From Litoribacterium kuwaitense (GTDB taxonomy: Bacteria; Bacillota; Bacilli; Bacillales; DSM-28697), in assembly GCF_011058155.1 (NCBI RefSeq), contig NZ_JAALFC010000004.1, forward strand, positions 62,001 through 126,000: a DNA stretch of 64,000 nt, given 5' to 3'. This document shows positions 53,770-63,010 of the stretch, piece by piece (positions within the stretch are counted from its first letter, which is position 1; every line of letters begins with the position of its first letter). The position numbers were made by a program, and so were the translations under genes. The notes below the pieces were generated by a model that did not search any database, was not told the origin of the DNA, and saw only the letters and a program-made list of their open reading frames with translations.

Positions 53770-56532
53770 ATGACGACTCGCTCTAATGCAACTAGTCAAG
53801 ATAACAGTGCACCCCTCCGCCGGGATGTCAAGATGTTAGGAAAGACTTTAGGAGATGTCCTGTTATTGCAAGGAGGACAAAACCTCTTAAACACAGTAGA
53901 AAAAATTCGTGAGCAGACAAAAGAGCTGCGCAATAACGCAGACATGAAGCCAGATGTACATAGCTTAAAAGATGACATTAGGAAGCTTGAGCCCCCGCAA
54001 CGAACACACGTGATTCGTGCCTTTACGATTTACTTCCACCTCGTGAATATTGCTGAACAAACCCACCGAATTCGGCGTCGAAAGGAATACCAAAAACAGG
54101 AAGATAACGTAATGCAGCCGGGATCACTCGAAAATACAGTTGTCCGGTTGAAAGAAAATAATATGAGTAACACTGTCATTTCCGATGTGTTACAAAACTT
54201 GAGTCTCGAGCTTATTATTACCGCTCACCCAACGGAAGCGACGCGGCGTACAGTATTACAAATTCACCGTCGCATTGCTGACATACTAATTAAACGAAAT
54301 GAGCCAAGCTTAACAAGCCGTGAGATTCAGGAGCTTGATGAAGATTTATTTAATGAAGTTATGACCCTCTGGCAAACGGACGAGCTACGCCACCGTAAGC
54401 CTACTGTCATGGATGAAGTAGCAAATGGCCTTTACTATTTCGATGAAACACTTTTTGACATTCTTCCATTGATTCACCAAGAGCTCGAGGACTGCCTCAA
54501 TAAGCATTATCCTGACCAAACGTGGACCGTCCCTAACTTTTTAACCTTCGGATCTTGGATTGGAGGAGACCGAGACGGCAACCCGAATGTGACGCCTCAG
54601 ATCACATGGCAAACACTTGAAAAACATAGAGAACTAGCTATTGGAAAATATATCGATGCAATTCAAGGCCTGCACCGTCACTTCAGTCACTCTTCTAAGT
54701 ATGTGTGTATCAGTCAAGAGCTCATTGATTCAGTAAACGATGAGATGCACCTTCTGAATGCAGATGAAAAATGGGTCGTTGAATATGAAGTGTACCGTAA
54801 TAAACTAGCTATTATTTTGAAGAAACTGCGGGAAACAGGCTATAGCAGTATTGGCTATGACAATGCAGATGCGTTTCTCGAAGATCTGCAGCTCATACGC
54901 CGCAGCTTTGAAAAACATCAAATGCGAGCACACGAATCGAACAAGCTGCGCCTTCTTATTCAACAAGTGGAAATATTTGGATTTCATTTAGCCTCTTTGG
55001 ACATTCGGAACCACAGCGGTGAGCATGAGGCGGCCTTGAACGAAATCTTTAAGCATGCACAATTGACAGATCGATACTCTGAGTTATCTGAAGATGAGAA
55101 ACTTAAGCTTTTGACAGCTGTCATCCATGACCCGCGTCCGCTCATCTCGTTTAAAGAGGACTTATCAAAGGAAACACAGAAAGTAGTCGGTGTTTTCGAT
55201 ATGATTCGTGCCGCCCATAAAGAATTTGGTCACCGTTCAATTGTAACGTATTTGATTAGTATGACATGTGCAGCGAGTGACTTACTCGAAGTCATGGTAC
55301 TGGCGAAGGAAGCTGGTATTTTCCGAAAGCATCCAGATGGCAAAATCGAAAGTCATTTAACGATTGCGCCTTTACTAGAAACAATTGATGACCTGATTGC
55401 CGGTCCAAGCATTATGAAAACCGTATTTGATTTGGACTTTTATCGTCAACACTTAAAATGCCGTAAAGATACTCAAGAAATTATGCTCGGCTATTCAGAC
55501 GGCAGCAAGGATGGCGGTACACTTACAGCGAATTGGAAGCTCTATAAAGCTCAACAGGAAATTCACGACTTGGCTAAAAACTACGGCATTGGCTTGAAGT
55601 TCTTCCATGGACGCGGTGGCTCTCTCGGACGAGGAGGCGGACCATTAAACCGAAGCATTTTGTCTCAGCCGGCAGAAACGCTCGGTGACGGTGTGAAAAT
55701 TACTGAACAGGGCGAAGTTCTCTCATCACGTTATCTATTATTTGACATTGCCCACCGTAGCTTAGAACAAGCTGCTTCTGCACTTTTAGCCGCATCTGCT
55801 CACATTTCGTCCGAATCAGAAGATCAGCATAATCGTAAACCTGAATGGGAACAAGCCATGGATGAGATGTCTGAAGTATCCTTAAAAACGTACCAATCTC
55901 TCGTCTTTGGTGACGAAGACTTTCTTGAATATTTTAGCCAATCTACGCCGTTGCCAGAGATAAGTGAGCTAAATATTGGTTCGCGTCCTTCACGAAGAAA
56001 AAACAGTAATCGATTTGAAGACCTTCGTGCAATTCCATGGGTGTTTGCCTGGACACAAAGCAGACAATTACTACCAGCCTGGTTCGCGGCCGGCTCCGGT
56101 TTAAGATCGTACATTGATCAAGGACATTTAGATTTACTTCAAGAGATGTACAGACATTGGCCTTTCTTTAGATCAACGATTGAAAACTTACAAATGGCGC
56201 TAAAAAAGGCAGATGTCATGGCGGCAACAGAATATACGAGCCTCGTTGAAAATAAAGAAATGGCGGAGCGTATATTTAAGATCATCAGTGACGAATATGA
56301 ATTAACGCGTTCAGTGCTACTTCAAATTACTGGACAGGAAGCGTTATTAGATAACAGCCCTAATATTAAGTCGTCGATCATTCTTCGTAACCCATATGTA
56401 GACCCACTAAACTTCTTACAAGTTGAACTGATCGCCCAACTTCGATCCAATGAAGGAGAAAACGAAGAGCTTCTTCGCGAAGTACTTCTTACGATCAATG
56501 GTCTAGCTGCAGGATTACGTAATACAGGTTGA
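53770..56532 (+). CDS. ppc: Phosphoenolpyruvate carboxylase
   Basis: Anaplerotic enzyme adding bicarbonate to PEP to make oxaloacetate; 920 residues. Catalytic motifs are intact: TAHPTEATRRTVLQIHRRI with the active His near residue 155, GSWIGGDRDGNPNVT near 260, MLGYSDGSKDGG near 575, and FHGRGGSLGRGGGP near 614. Bacillus subtilis has no ppc and uses pyruvate carboxylase, but alkaliphilic and thermophilic relatives do carry it. It is a lone gene with its own terminator. Confidence 0.97.
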   Translation: MTTRSNATSQDNSAPLRRDVKMLGKTLGDVLLLQGGQNLLNTVEKIREQTKELRNNADMKPDVHSLKDDIRKLEPPQRTHVIRAFTIYFHLVNIAEQTHRIRRRKEYQKQEDNVMQPGSLENTVVRLKENNMSNTVISDVLQNLSLELIITAHPTEATRRTVLQIHRRIADILIKRNEPSLTSREIQELDEDLFNEVMTLWQTDELRHRKPTVMDEVANGLYYFDETLFDILPLIHQELEDCLNKHYPDQTWTVPNFLTFGSWIGGDRDGNPNVTPQITWQTLEKHRELAIGKYIDAIQGLHRHFSHSSKYVCISQELIDSVNDEMHLLNADEKWVVEYEVYRNKLAIILKKLRETGYSSIGYDNADAFLEDLQLIRRSFEKHQMRAHESNKLRLLIQQVEIFGFHLASLDIRNHSGEHEAALNEIFKHAQLTDRYSELSEDEKLKLLTAVIHDPRPLISFKEDLSKETQKVVGVFDMIRAAHKEFGHRSIVTYLISMTCAASDLLEVMVLAKEAGIFRKHPDGKIESHLTIAPLLETIDDLIAGPSIMKTVFDLDFYRQHLKCRKDTQEIMLGYSDGSKDGGTLTANWKLYKAQQEIHDLAKNYGIGLKFFHGRGGSLGRGGGPLNRSILSQPAETLGDGVKITEQGEVLSSRYLLFDIAHRSLEQAASALLAASAHISSESEDQHNRKPEWEQAMDEMSEVSLKTYQSLVFGDEDFLEYFSQSTPLPEISELNIGSRPSRRKNSNRFEDLRAIPWVFAWTQSRQLLPAWFAAGSGLRSYIDQGHLDLLQEMYRHWPFFRSTIENLQMALKKADVMAATEYTSLVENKEMAERIFKIISDEYELTRSVLLQITGQEALLDNSPNIKSSIILRNPYVDPLNFLQVELIAQLRSNEGENEELLREVLLTINGLAAGLRNTG

Positions 56533-56557
56533 TCTTAATAACCGTCATATTTCTTAG

Positions 56558-56590
56558 TAGCCATGCGATCTCAGGCATGGCTACGCTTTT
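56558..56590 (+). terminator. Terminator of ppc
   Basis: TAGCCATGC (56558-56566) pairs perfectly with GCATGGCTA (56575-56583), followed by CGCTTTTTAT. Confidence 0.85.
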
Positions 56591-56696
56591 TATCGACCTC
56601 CACTTACCTTAGCTTTTTGCCCTCCTCAGTACGTACCGATGGTAACATTTAATGACGGAAGGTCGAGCTACCACCTAAGCACTGGCTAGTCATATA

Positions 56697-56727
56697 AAAA
56701 ATCCTAGTGGTCACCACTAGGATTTTT
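56697..56727. terminator. Bidirectional terminator before the small lipoprotein
   Basis: AAAAATCCTAGTGGT (56697-56711) pairs perfectly with ACCACTAGGATTTTT (56713-56727). It ends the minus-strand small lipoprotein gene and backs up the ppc terminator. Confidence 0.85.
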
Positions 56728-56736
56728 GTATGTTTA

Positions 56737-56907
56737 TTATTCAGTTGTGTCGGTATCCGTACCTTCACCTTCCGTATCTGTACCTGTTTCTTCTTCAGCA
56801 GGACCTTCATCTGCTGGAGTATCGCCACCTGCTCCGCCGCAACCTGTAATTAGTACTAGCGCTAGTGCTGATGATGCCATTGACATTAACCATTTTTTTC
56901 GACTCAA
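56737..56907 (-). CDS. Small lipoprotein, 56 residues
   Basis: Below usual length limits. From TTG 56907 the product is MSRKKWLMSMASSALALVLITGCGGAGG and an acidic Asp/Glu/Thr/Gly tail. The lipobox LITGC sets the acylated Cys. TTG is preferred to the ATG at 56916 because GGAGG lies eight bases before TTG but directly abuts that ATG. The tail (ETGTDTEGEGTDTDTTE) is repetitive and probably disordered. Function unknown. Confidence 0.7.
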   Translation of the reverse strand: MSRKKWLMSMASSALALVLITGCGGAGGDTPADEGPAEEETGTDTEGEGTDTDTTE

Positions 56908-57073
56908 AACGTTCATCCTCCTTTAATCCATCCATAAAAAAGTCGGGTGCTTGTTTCGGTCCCGCTTATTACATACATACCCAGGAAGAGGAAGAAAATA
57001 TCATTCATTTGTGTTACAGTTTTATTTCAATTAAATGACAGAGAGATCCCTTTACTTTTAAGTTTTCTGCTAG

Positions 57074-59149
57074 CTACTTCACAGTCACAGATGTTACACG
57101 CGTTTTTCTTGAAGAAGATCGTAACCACTTGTTTTTAATTTCTTCACCAGGGATAGGTCGGCTGTACAAATATCCTTGTCCGACATCACAATTTTGTTTT
57201 TTGAGAAAGAGTTCCTGATCCTCTAATTCGATTCCTTCAGCAACAACACGAATGCCTAGAGAATGAGCAATGTCTATGACTGCAGAAACAATCGTCGCAT
57301 TGCTTCCATCAAGGAGCATATCTTTTAAAAATGACTGATCAATTTTTAACTCATTAACTGGCAGCCTTTTCAAATAGGATAGTGAAGAGTACCCTGTTCC
57401 AAAATCATCTAAAGCAAATTGAATGCCTAATTCCTTACATTCATTTAGACGTTGGATCATCCGCTCCTGGTCTTTAATAAACACGCTCTCTGTCAGCTCA
57501 AAACGTAAATACGCTGCTTCAATGCCTGTCGAAGAAATGATATGCTTTACTTTCTCAACAAAATGTGGATCCTCCAATTGCAATGCTGAGATATTAATTG
57601 ACACCGGATAGGTTAAGCGCGTTTCCTCAGCCCAACATTGAATTTGTTCGCAAACCATTTGAATGACCCAAGCACCAAGCTCAACAATTTGCCCCGTTTC
57701 TTCGGCAAGTGGGATAAACTCAGCTGGAGATACAAGCCCTTCACCTTTCTTGTTCCACCTCAATAATGCTTCCATTCCGACAAGCTTTCCCGTGGCTAAA
57801 GATAGTTGCGGTTGATAGAGAAGGAAAAATTCATTGTCTGCCATTCCTTGCTTAATTCGATCAGATAATTGATTCACTGACGAATGAACGTCGACGACAC
57901 TTTTTGAGTAATACCGAAAACGGTGTTCTTCTTTTTTGGCAATATACATCGCTTTATCTGCTTTTTCGATTAATTCATCTGCCTGAAGCCCGTCTTCCGG
58001 ATACACAGATATACCGATGTTCGGCTTAATATGCTGCAAGCCCTCATCTAACAAAAAAGGTTTAGCCAGCGCATCATGGATGCTTTTTGCCGTAGCCGTT
58101 ACTTCAGAGAGATCATGACAGTTCTCTAAAATTAACGTAAACTCGTCGCCACCCCAGCGGCCAACAGTAGCGTGATCACCAAGCAATTTCTCCAATCGCT
58201 CACCGACCATTCGAAGCAGCTTGTCTCCAACAGTGTGCCCATATTCATCATTGACCTTTTTAAAACAGTCTAAGTCGATAAAGATCAGCGCCACTTTTTT
58301 GTTGTATTCTCTGGCTGTATGTATCGCCATCTCTAAACGTTCTTCAAAAGAGCGACGATTCGGAAGCTGTGTTACTACATCAACATGCGCAAGCTTATAT
58401 AAATAATCCTCTTTGTTTTTTTGTGTCGTGCAATCTGAAAACGCTGCTACGTAATAAGCGATTTCCCCTTCTTCATTTAAGACACCTGTTGCAGAAACCC
58501 GATTCGCATACAATCCCCCGTCTTTTCGTCTACTCCATACTTCACCTTTCCATTCACCTTTTTCCTTAAGTATACTCTGCACTTTTTTAAAAAAGTCGAT
58601 GCCATTCTTTTCGGTATACATAAAATTTAAGCCTTTTCCTAAGACGTCAGATTGATCATACCCTGTAATTTTTGTAAATGCCGGATTCACGTGATGAACT
58701 TTATGCTCTTTATCAATAATGATGATCCCTTCAAGCATATTTTCAAACACTTTTACGGCCAGCTCCAGTAACTGCTCTTTCCTTCGTACTTCTGTAACAT
58801 CCGAGCACATTAGAAGAAAGAATATTGGCTCGTCTCTTTTTTTATAGATGGTTCTAATATTAAGTCCTTCATGATATCTCGTTTGGTCCTTCTTAAAGCT
58901 AACGTGCTCACCATTCCAATTCCCTTTTTCCCATAACTCTTTCCAAATCGGGTCATCAGAATCGGCTTGCAGTATGTTGTGCATTTGTCCAATCAATTCA
59001 TCTTCTTTATAACCTGAAAGCTTTTCATATTGATGATTAACCGCGAGGATGCGCCCTTCCAACGTCGTAATCACCATACCTTGATTGGTTTTCTGAAATA
59101 AGACACTATCTAATATTTCTTGAAGCACGACCAAATCTTGATTCATCAT
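57074..59149 (-). CDS. PAS-PAS-GGDEF-EAL cyclic-di-GMP enzyme
   Basis: 691 residues, soluble. PAS 1 (about 10-120) and PAS 2 (about 125-245) have NHQYEKLSGYKEDELIGQ and NPAFTKITGYDQSDVLGK. The GGDEF domain (about 255-415) has the intact active site RWGGDEF; the RxxD inhibitory site five residues before it is absent. The EAL domain (about 430-680) has EALLRW, FELTES, DDFGTGYSSLSYLKRL and VAEGIE, so phosphodiesterase residues are intact. Both synthesis and breakdown are possible; PAS ligands unknown. Lone gene. Confidence 0.92.
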   Translation of the reverse strand: MMNQDLVVLQEILDSVLFQKTNQGMVITTLEGRILAVNHQYEKLSGYKEDELIGQMHNILQADSDDPIWKELWEKGNWNGEHVSFKKDQTRYHEGLNIRTIYKKRDEPIFFLLMCSDVTEVRRKEQLLELAVKVFENMLEGIIIIDKEHKVHHVNPAFTKITGYDQSDVLGKGLNFMYTEKNGIDFFKKVQSILKEKGEWKGEVWSRRKDGGLYANRVSATGVLNEEGEIAYYVAAFSDCTTQKNKEDYLYKLAHVDVVTQLPNRRSFEERLEMAIHTAREYNKKVALIFIDLDCFKKVNDEYGHTVGDKLLRMVGERLEKLLGDHATVGRWGGDEFTLILENCHDLSEVTATAKSIHDALAKPFLLDEGLQHIKPNIGISVYPEDGLQADELIEKADKAMYIAKKEEHRFRYYSKSVVDVHSSVNQLSDRIKQGMADNEFFLLYQPQLSLATGKLVGMEALLRWNKKGEGLVSPAEFIPLAEETGQIVELGAWVIQMVCEQIQCWAEETRLTYPVSINISALQLEDPHFVEKVKHIISSTGIEAAYLRFELTESVFIKDQERMIQRLNECKELGIQFALDDFGTGYSSLSYLKRLPVNELKIDQSFLKDMLLDGSNATIVSAVIDIAHSLGIRVVAEGIELEDQELFLKKQNCDVGQGYLYSRPIPGEEIKNKWLRSSSRKTRVTSVTVK

Positions 59150-59371
59150 TTTGCGCACCTCATTTTCTAATATGCATTACCTTTAGTATATATGAAATAG
59201 CTTTAAGCATAAAGTCACGCTTTTTCTTTTTTCTAAAACAAATGTCATGTTTTAGTCCTATAAAAAAAAGATTCAGCCGTTGATATTGTAAAGGCAACGG
59301 TCCTTTTCAAAATATCGAAATAAAACAATGAAGACATTAGGTGCCGAAATTAATAAAATCTACATTAAAAA
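59150..59371. other. Intergenic stretch upstream of the PAS-GGDEF-EAL gene
   Basis: About 220 bases; it contains the promoter region and a small hairpin CCGTTG/CAACGG at about 59278-59301 of unknown meaning. Confidence 0.45.
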
Positions 59372-59411
59372 AAATCTCCTAACAAGACAACGCTGTCTCG
59401 TTAGGAGATTT
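59372..59411 (-). terminator. Terminator of the CAP-domain gene
   Basis: AAATCTCCTAACAAGACA (59372-59389) pairs with TGTCTCGTTAGGAGATTT (59394-59411) with one mismatch or bulge, and the minus strand continues into T's. About 17 bases 3' of the stop. Confidence 0.85.
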
Positions 59412-59428
59412 GCTATGAATAATACATA

Positions 59429-60250
59429 TTATCCTTTGAATAATTGTACAAACATTTTGCCGTAAGGTCCGCCATCAACAATACCGATACCTACATTTGT
59501 ATATTCGCTTTTCAGGATGTTTTCACGATGCCCTTGCGAATTCATCAACGCTGTATGCGCTTTTTCAACAGTTTGATTTCCTGCTAAATTCTCGCCAGCA
59601 GTCCGATACGTAACCCCAAATTGCTTCATCATATCAAAAGGGGAGCCGTAAGTTGGTGACTGGTGAGCAAAATAGTTATTATCAATCATATCTTGAGCTT
59701 TAACACGGGCTACCTTTGTCAATTCTGCATCAGCTTTTAATGGCTGAAGCCCTTGAGCTTGACGCGCTTCGTTGACGAGAGACAGCATTTGCTGTTCTTC
59801 AGCAGTAAGCTCTGCATTGACTGTTTCACCTTGATCTTCAGAAGGGTTTGTATTTCCATTCCCTTGAGGAGGTGTAACAGGATCTGGTTTTTGTGTAACT
59901 TGCTCAGATTCTTCTTTTCCTTCTTTATCAGCTTCAGGCTTATTTTCAACTTCAGATTCTTCTGGTTTTTCTGTATCTTTTTCTGGTTGCTTAGGTTTTT
60001 CTGGCTTATTTGTTTCTTTTTCTGGCTCAGGTTCTGGTTTCTTTTTTTGCTCTTTTAACTCTGCCAAAATTTCCTTGATGGTTTTTCCTTCCAAATCGGC
60101 AAGTTTCAGATCATGATTTTCCAAAATTGATTCAATCTTTTCTCGATCGAGTGATTTTGGAACGTCAACATTCTGATGCTCTCCTGTGGCTTGTCCTCCT
60201 GCAAAGACTGATGTACAAAGAACCGACCCAATAATAATTCCTTTCATCAT
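59429..60250 (-). CDS. Secreted CAP (SCP/PR1)-domain protein
   Basis: 273 residues from MMKGIIIGSVLCTSVFAGGQA (signal peptide). Start chosen because GGAGGTGG precedes it. A Lys/Glu/Pro linker of about 85 residues follows (KPEPEPEKETNKPEKPKQ type repeats). The C-terminal CAP domain (about 150-270) has LVNEARQAQGLQPL, FAHQSPTYGSPFDMM, AGENLAG and MNSQGHRENIL. It belongs with YkwD-like spore or cell-surface proteins. Target unknown. Upstream is a double inverted repeat. Confidence 0.88.
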   Translation of the reverse strand: MMKGIIIGSVLCTSVFAGGQATGEHQNVDVPKSLDREKIESILENHDLKLADLEGKTIKEILAELKEQKKKPEPEPEKETNKPEKPKQPEKDTEKPEESEVENKPEADKEGKEESEQVTQKPDPVTPPQGNGNTNPSEDQGETVNAELTAEEQQMLSLVNEARQAQGLQPLKADAELTKVARVKAQDMIDNNYFAHQSPTYGSPFDMMKQFGVTYRTAGENLAGNQTVEKAHTALMNSQGHRENILKSEYTNVGIGIVDGGPYGKMFVQLFKG

Positions 60251-60319
60251 CGTCCACCTCCATTTGTTTTCACTATTTATTTCGGCATTTGGAGGGGAAA
60301 TGTTGACGTTTTTATGCAC

Positions 60320-60345
60320 GGTAATAGTTACCATCACCGTGGTAA
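60320..60345. promoter_or_regulatory. Overlapping inverted repeats upstream of the CAP gene
   Basis: GGTAA (60320-60324) and TTACC (60328-60332) form one hairpin. TTACCA (60328-60333) and TGGTAA (60340-60345) form a second sharing that arm. Possible operator of a dimeric repressor; the regulator is not identified. Confidence 0.4.
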
Positions 60346-60481
60346 TTAATGGTTTTAAAATAAAATCTGTATACTACGTACATCGACGTGCGTGATAAAT
60401 ACAGCTTCAGTCTTAGGCAGAAAGAATCTTTGCATTACACACACATCCACTTTTTTATATATGCTTATACCCCCAAAACGT

Positions 60482-60511
60482 AAAAAAACCGCTACCAAAT
60501 TTGGTAAGCGG
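60482..60511 (-). terminator. Terminator of the spoVA cassette
   Basis: On the minus strand CCGCTTACC (60511-60503) pairs with GGTAGCGG (60496-60489) around AAATTT, with one bulged base, followed by seven T's. About 50 bases 3' of spoVAE. Confidence 0.8.
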
Positions 60512-60559
60512 ACAATGGATTTTTTTGACAATAGTAAATACAGCCAGGGATAAATCATT

Positions 60560-60913
60560 CTATCCTCTGGCTTTAAAAAGCAAAGAGCCAATAAAGGCGA
60601 AAATGATCGCGGAAGATATACCTGCCGAAGTGACCTCAAACATCCCAGAAACGACGCCGATCAAGCCGTTTTGGGCAGCTTCTTCCATCGCTCCTTTGAC
60701 GAGAGAATTACCAAAACTAACAATAGGAACGGTCGCACCTGCACCTGCAAAGTCGATGAGGCGGTCGTACAGACCGAAAGCAGATAACACGGCTCCAACG
60801 ACGACAAGTAAACTAAGTGTATGTGCTGGTGTTAGTCCTCCTATATCCATTAACAATTGGCCGACGACACAGATCAGTCCTCCTATGAGAAAGGCCCAGA
60901 AAAATGCTTCCAT
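60560..60913 (-). CDS. spoVAE: Stage V sporulation protein AE (spoVAEb type)
   Basis: 117 residues, four hydrophobic segments (AFFWAFLIGGLICVVGQLLM, LSLLVVVGAVLSAFGLYDRLIDFAGAGATVPIVSFGNSLVKGAMEEA). This is the spoVAEb domain; the family GAGATVPIxxFGN motif is shared with SpoVAC. It is part of the channel for Ca-dipicolinate in the spore inner membrane. Start ATG overlaps the spoVAD stop. Confidence 0.9.
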   Translation of the reverse strand: MEAFFWAFLIGGLICVVGQLLMDIGGLTPAHTLSLLVVVGAVLSAFGLYDRLIDFAGAGATVPIVSFGNSLVKGAMEEAAQNGLIGVVSGMFEVTSAGISSAIIFAFIGSLLFKARG

Positions 60914-61929
60914 CACACTGTGCCTCCTTCCTGTTCAATGACAACCGCATGGGCTATGCACGGGATTGACTCATTTTGTTGGTAAGATAAAGGCGATAAC
61001 AACGCACCTGTTGCTACGCAAAGCATCCGTTTAATATGCCCCTCTTTCATCTGCTGTAAAAAGTGACCATACATACCCACTGCCGAACAAGCACAGCCAC
61101 TTCCTCCAGATTGTACCCCTTGGTTTTCTCTGTACATGAGCACACCGCAATCTTGAAAGGCATCATCGGGAATATCAAGGCCGCGATCTCGTAGCATTTC
61201 TAAAGAAAGACTATGACCTAACTTACCGAGATCACCAGTAATGATGACATCATAATCGGCTGGCGTACGGCCAGTATCTTCTAAGTGGCGCAAGATCGTA
61301 TCAACCGCGGCGGGCGCCATTGCTCCTCCCATGTTAAAAGGATCTGTTAACCCCATATCAACAACACGACCAAACGTGGCCGCGGTGACCTTTGGCCCGG
61401 TTTCATTTGCTTTTAGTATAGCTGCTCCTGCTCCTGTCACCGTCCATTGCGCCGTTGGTGGCTTCTGACTCCCATACTCAGTCGGATAACGGAACTGTTT
61501 TTCCATTGCACCATTGTGGCTTACTGTTCCAGTGAGTACACAATCTGCATGGCCCCCATCAACGATCAAGGCTGCAAGTCCGAGTCCTTCCATGGATGTT
61601 GAACATGCACCAAATACACCTAAATATGGTGCATCGACTGCTGCTGAAGCGAAGCTGCTAGACGTAATCTGATTAAGCAAATCCCCACTAATCACGAATT
61701 GGATGTCTTCCTTCACGATATTTCCTTTTTCTAAAGCGATATTAAACGCAGATTCAAGTAACTTTTTTTGCGCTTTTTCAAATGAAGCCTGCCCGACATA
61801 AAAGTCATCATACACCTTATCGAAGCTGTGTGATAGGTTTCCTTTTCCTTCAAAAGGACCGCCTGTCACACCTGTTGAAACGATCGTAGGAGCAGTAGGA
61901 AATGTCACTGTAAATTGACCCTTTCTCAT
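60913..61929 (-). CDS. spoVAD: Stage V sporulation protein AD
   Basis: 338 residues, thiolase-fold protein that binds dipicolinic acid in the spore inner membrane. Features: RKGQFTVTFPTAPTIVSTGVTGGPFEGKGNL, DLLNQITSSSFAS, GVFGACSTSMEGLGLAALIVDGG and QSGGSGCACSAVGMYGHFL. Start overlaps the spoVAC stop by four bases (ATGA). It is the most conserved member of the cassette. Confidence 0.96.
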   Translation of the reverse strand: MRKGQFTVTFPTAPTIVSTGVTGGPFEGKGNLSHSFDKVYDDFYVGQASFEKAQKKLLESAFNIALEKGNIVKEDIQFVISGDLLNQITSSSFASAAVDAPYLGVFGACSTSMEGLGLAALIVDGGHADCVLTGTVSHNGAMEKQFRYPTEYGSQKPPTAQWTVTGAGAAILKANETGPKVTAATFGRVVDMGLTDPFNMGGAMAPAAVDTILRHLEDTGRTPADYDVIITGDLGKLGHSLSLEMLRDRGLDIPDDAFQDCGVLMYRENQGVQSGGSGCACSAVGMYGHFLQQMKEGHIKRMLCVATGALLSPLSYQQNESIPCIAHAVVIEQEGGTV

Positions 61930-62399
61930 CCAACCACTCCTAGCTGAATCAATATCGTCTTAATGATGGCGATGACGAACGCTGAAAATGTCCCAAAAAC
62001 AATGACTGAGCCAGCCAGTTTAAACATATTACCGCCCACACCAAGGACATACCCTTCTGTTCGATGCTCGATCGCTGCAGAGATCATTGCATTGCCGAAA
62101 CCTGTGACGGGGACAGCCGTCCCTGCTCCAGCATGCTGAGCTATTTTGTCATAAACCCCAAAACCGGTAAGCAGCATAGAAATAAAGATCAAGACCGCCA
62201 CTGTAGGGTTTCCTACCGTTTGTTCTGTAAAATTAAAGTAGGTGATAAAAAATAAGCTAATGCCTTGACCAATGAGACAGATGGTGCCACCAAATAAAAA
62301 GGCTCGTATACAATTCGCCACGACTGGACGCTTAAATTCACGCTCTTTCGCAAAATCTTGATATGCTTTTTGCTGCGGTAAAGTTGAATCCTTTGCCAA
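61926..62399 (-). CDS. spoVAC: Stage V sporulation protein AC
   Basis: 157 residues, membrane channel subunit of the spore Ca-dipicolinate machine. It has about four helices and the family motif GAGTAVPVTGFGNAMISAAIEHRTEGYVLGVGGNMFKLAGSVI. Overlaps spoVAD. Together AC-AD-AE is the minimal SpoVA set; AA, AB, AEa and AF are not in the cluster. Confidence 0.95.
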   Translation of the reverse strand: MAKDSTLPQQKAYQDFAKEREFKRPVVANCIRAFLFGGTICLIGQGISLFFITYFNFTEQTVGNPTVAVLIFISMLLTGFGVYDKIAQHAGAGTAVPVTGFGNAMISAAIEHRTEGYVLGVGGNMFKLAGSVIVFGTFSAFVIAIIKTILIQLGVVG

Positions 62400-62420
62400 G
62401 TTAAGACCTCCCTTTCTCTG

Positions 62421-62882
62421 TTAAGTTGTTTCGTAGCTGAGCATAATTAATTTTTTGATCCGATCATTCATCTCTTTTTTCGATAAGTCTTTTTCAGCAA
62501 GCTCTTTCTTCAACTTTTTCACTTCGTTCAGAAGCTTTTGATCACTGGACAAAGTCACTTCATGTATTGGTGGAGGATCCATATGTGACAGTTGGCTTTT
62601 TAGCTTTTTATCGATTTCTTCCATCCGAAAGCGATTGGCTTGCTTCACTGCATAGGCAAGAAGCATTTCCTTATCCCCATTTACTGCCTCTGCTTCTTGA
62701 ATCTCCGGGTTACGCTTAATGATTTCTTCATATTCATGTGAGCGGCTTTGATCGATCGCCGTCGAGTTATTCGATAAATGAAGCAACTGTTCGCTCTCTT
62801 GAGCAGATTGTTGATTTTGACAAGCACTGACGATCATAATCATACTGCTAATAAGCAACAACCGAACAAATGTAGATTTCAC
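62421..62882 (-). CDS. Lipoprotein next to spoVA, YhcN/YlaJ-like
   Basis: 153 residues from GTG 62882 (VKSTFVRLLLISSMIMIVSACQ) after AAGGAGG; the lipobox is VSAC. Mature part is helical, with an Asp/Glu/Lys-rich C-terminus (LLNEVKKLKKELAEKDLSKKEMNDRIKKL). Size, signal and location just before spoVAC fit a sporulation lipoprotein of the YhcN/YlaJ type found beside accessory spoVA operons, but the domain match is by eye only. Confidence 0.7.
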   Translation of the reverse strand: MKSTFVRLLLISSMIMIVSACQNQQSAQESEQLLHLSNNSTAIDQSRSHEYEEIIKRNPEIQEAEAVNGDKEMLLAYAVKQANRFRMEEIDKKLKSQLSHMDPPPIHEVTLSSDQKLLNEVKKLKKELAEKDLSKKEMNDRIKKLIMLSYETT

Positions 62883-63010
62883 TTTTAAAACCTCCTTTTT
62901 AGCAGGTGCATTCTTTACCTTAGGTTGTCTCGTGACCTTGAGGCTATGTCTGACATTTTTTTCAAACGAGAATGAACGCAAAAACTGCACAGCAAATGCT
63001 ATGCAGTCAG

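Noticed and set aside
60501-60941. Plus-strand 146-codon frame over spoVAE
   Set aside because: Antisense to well conserved spoVAE; product is a Pro/Ala/Lys-rich shadow.
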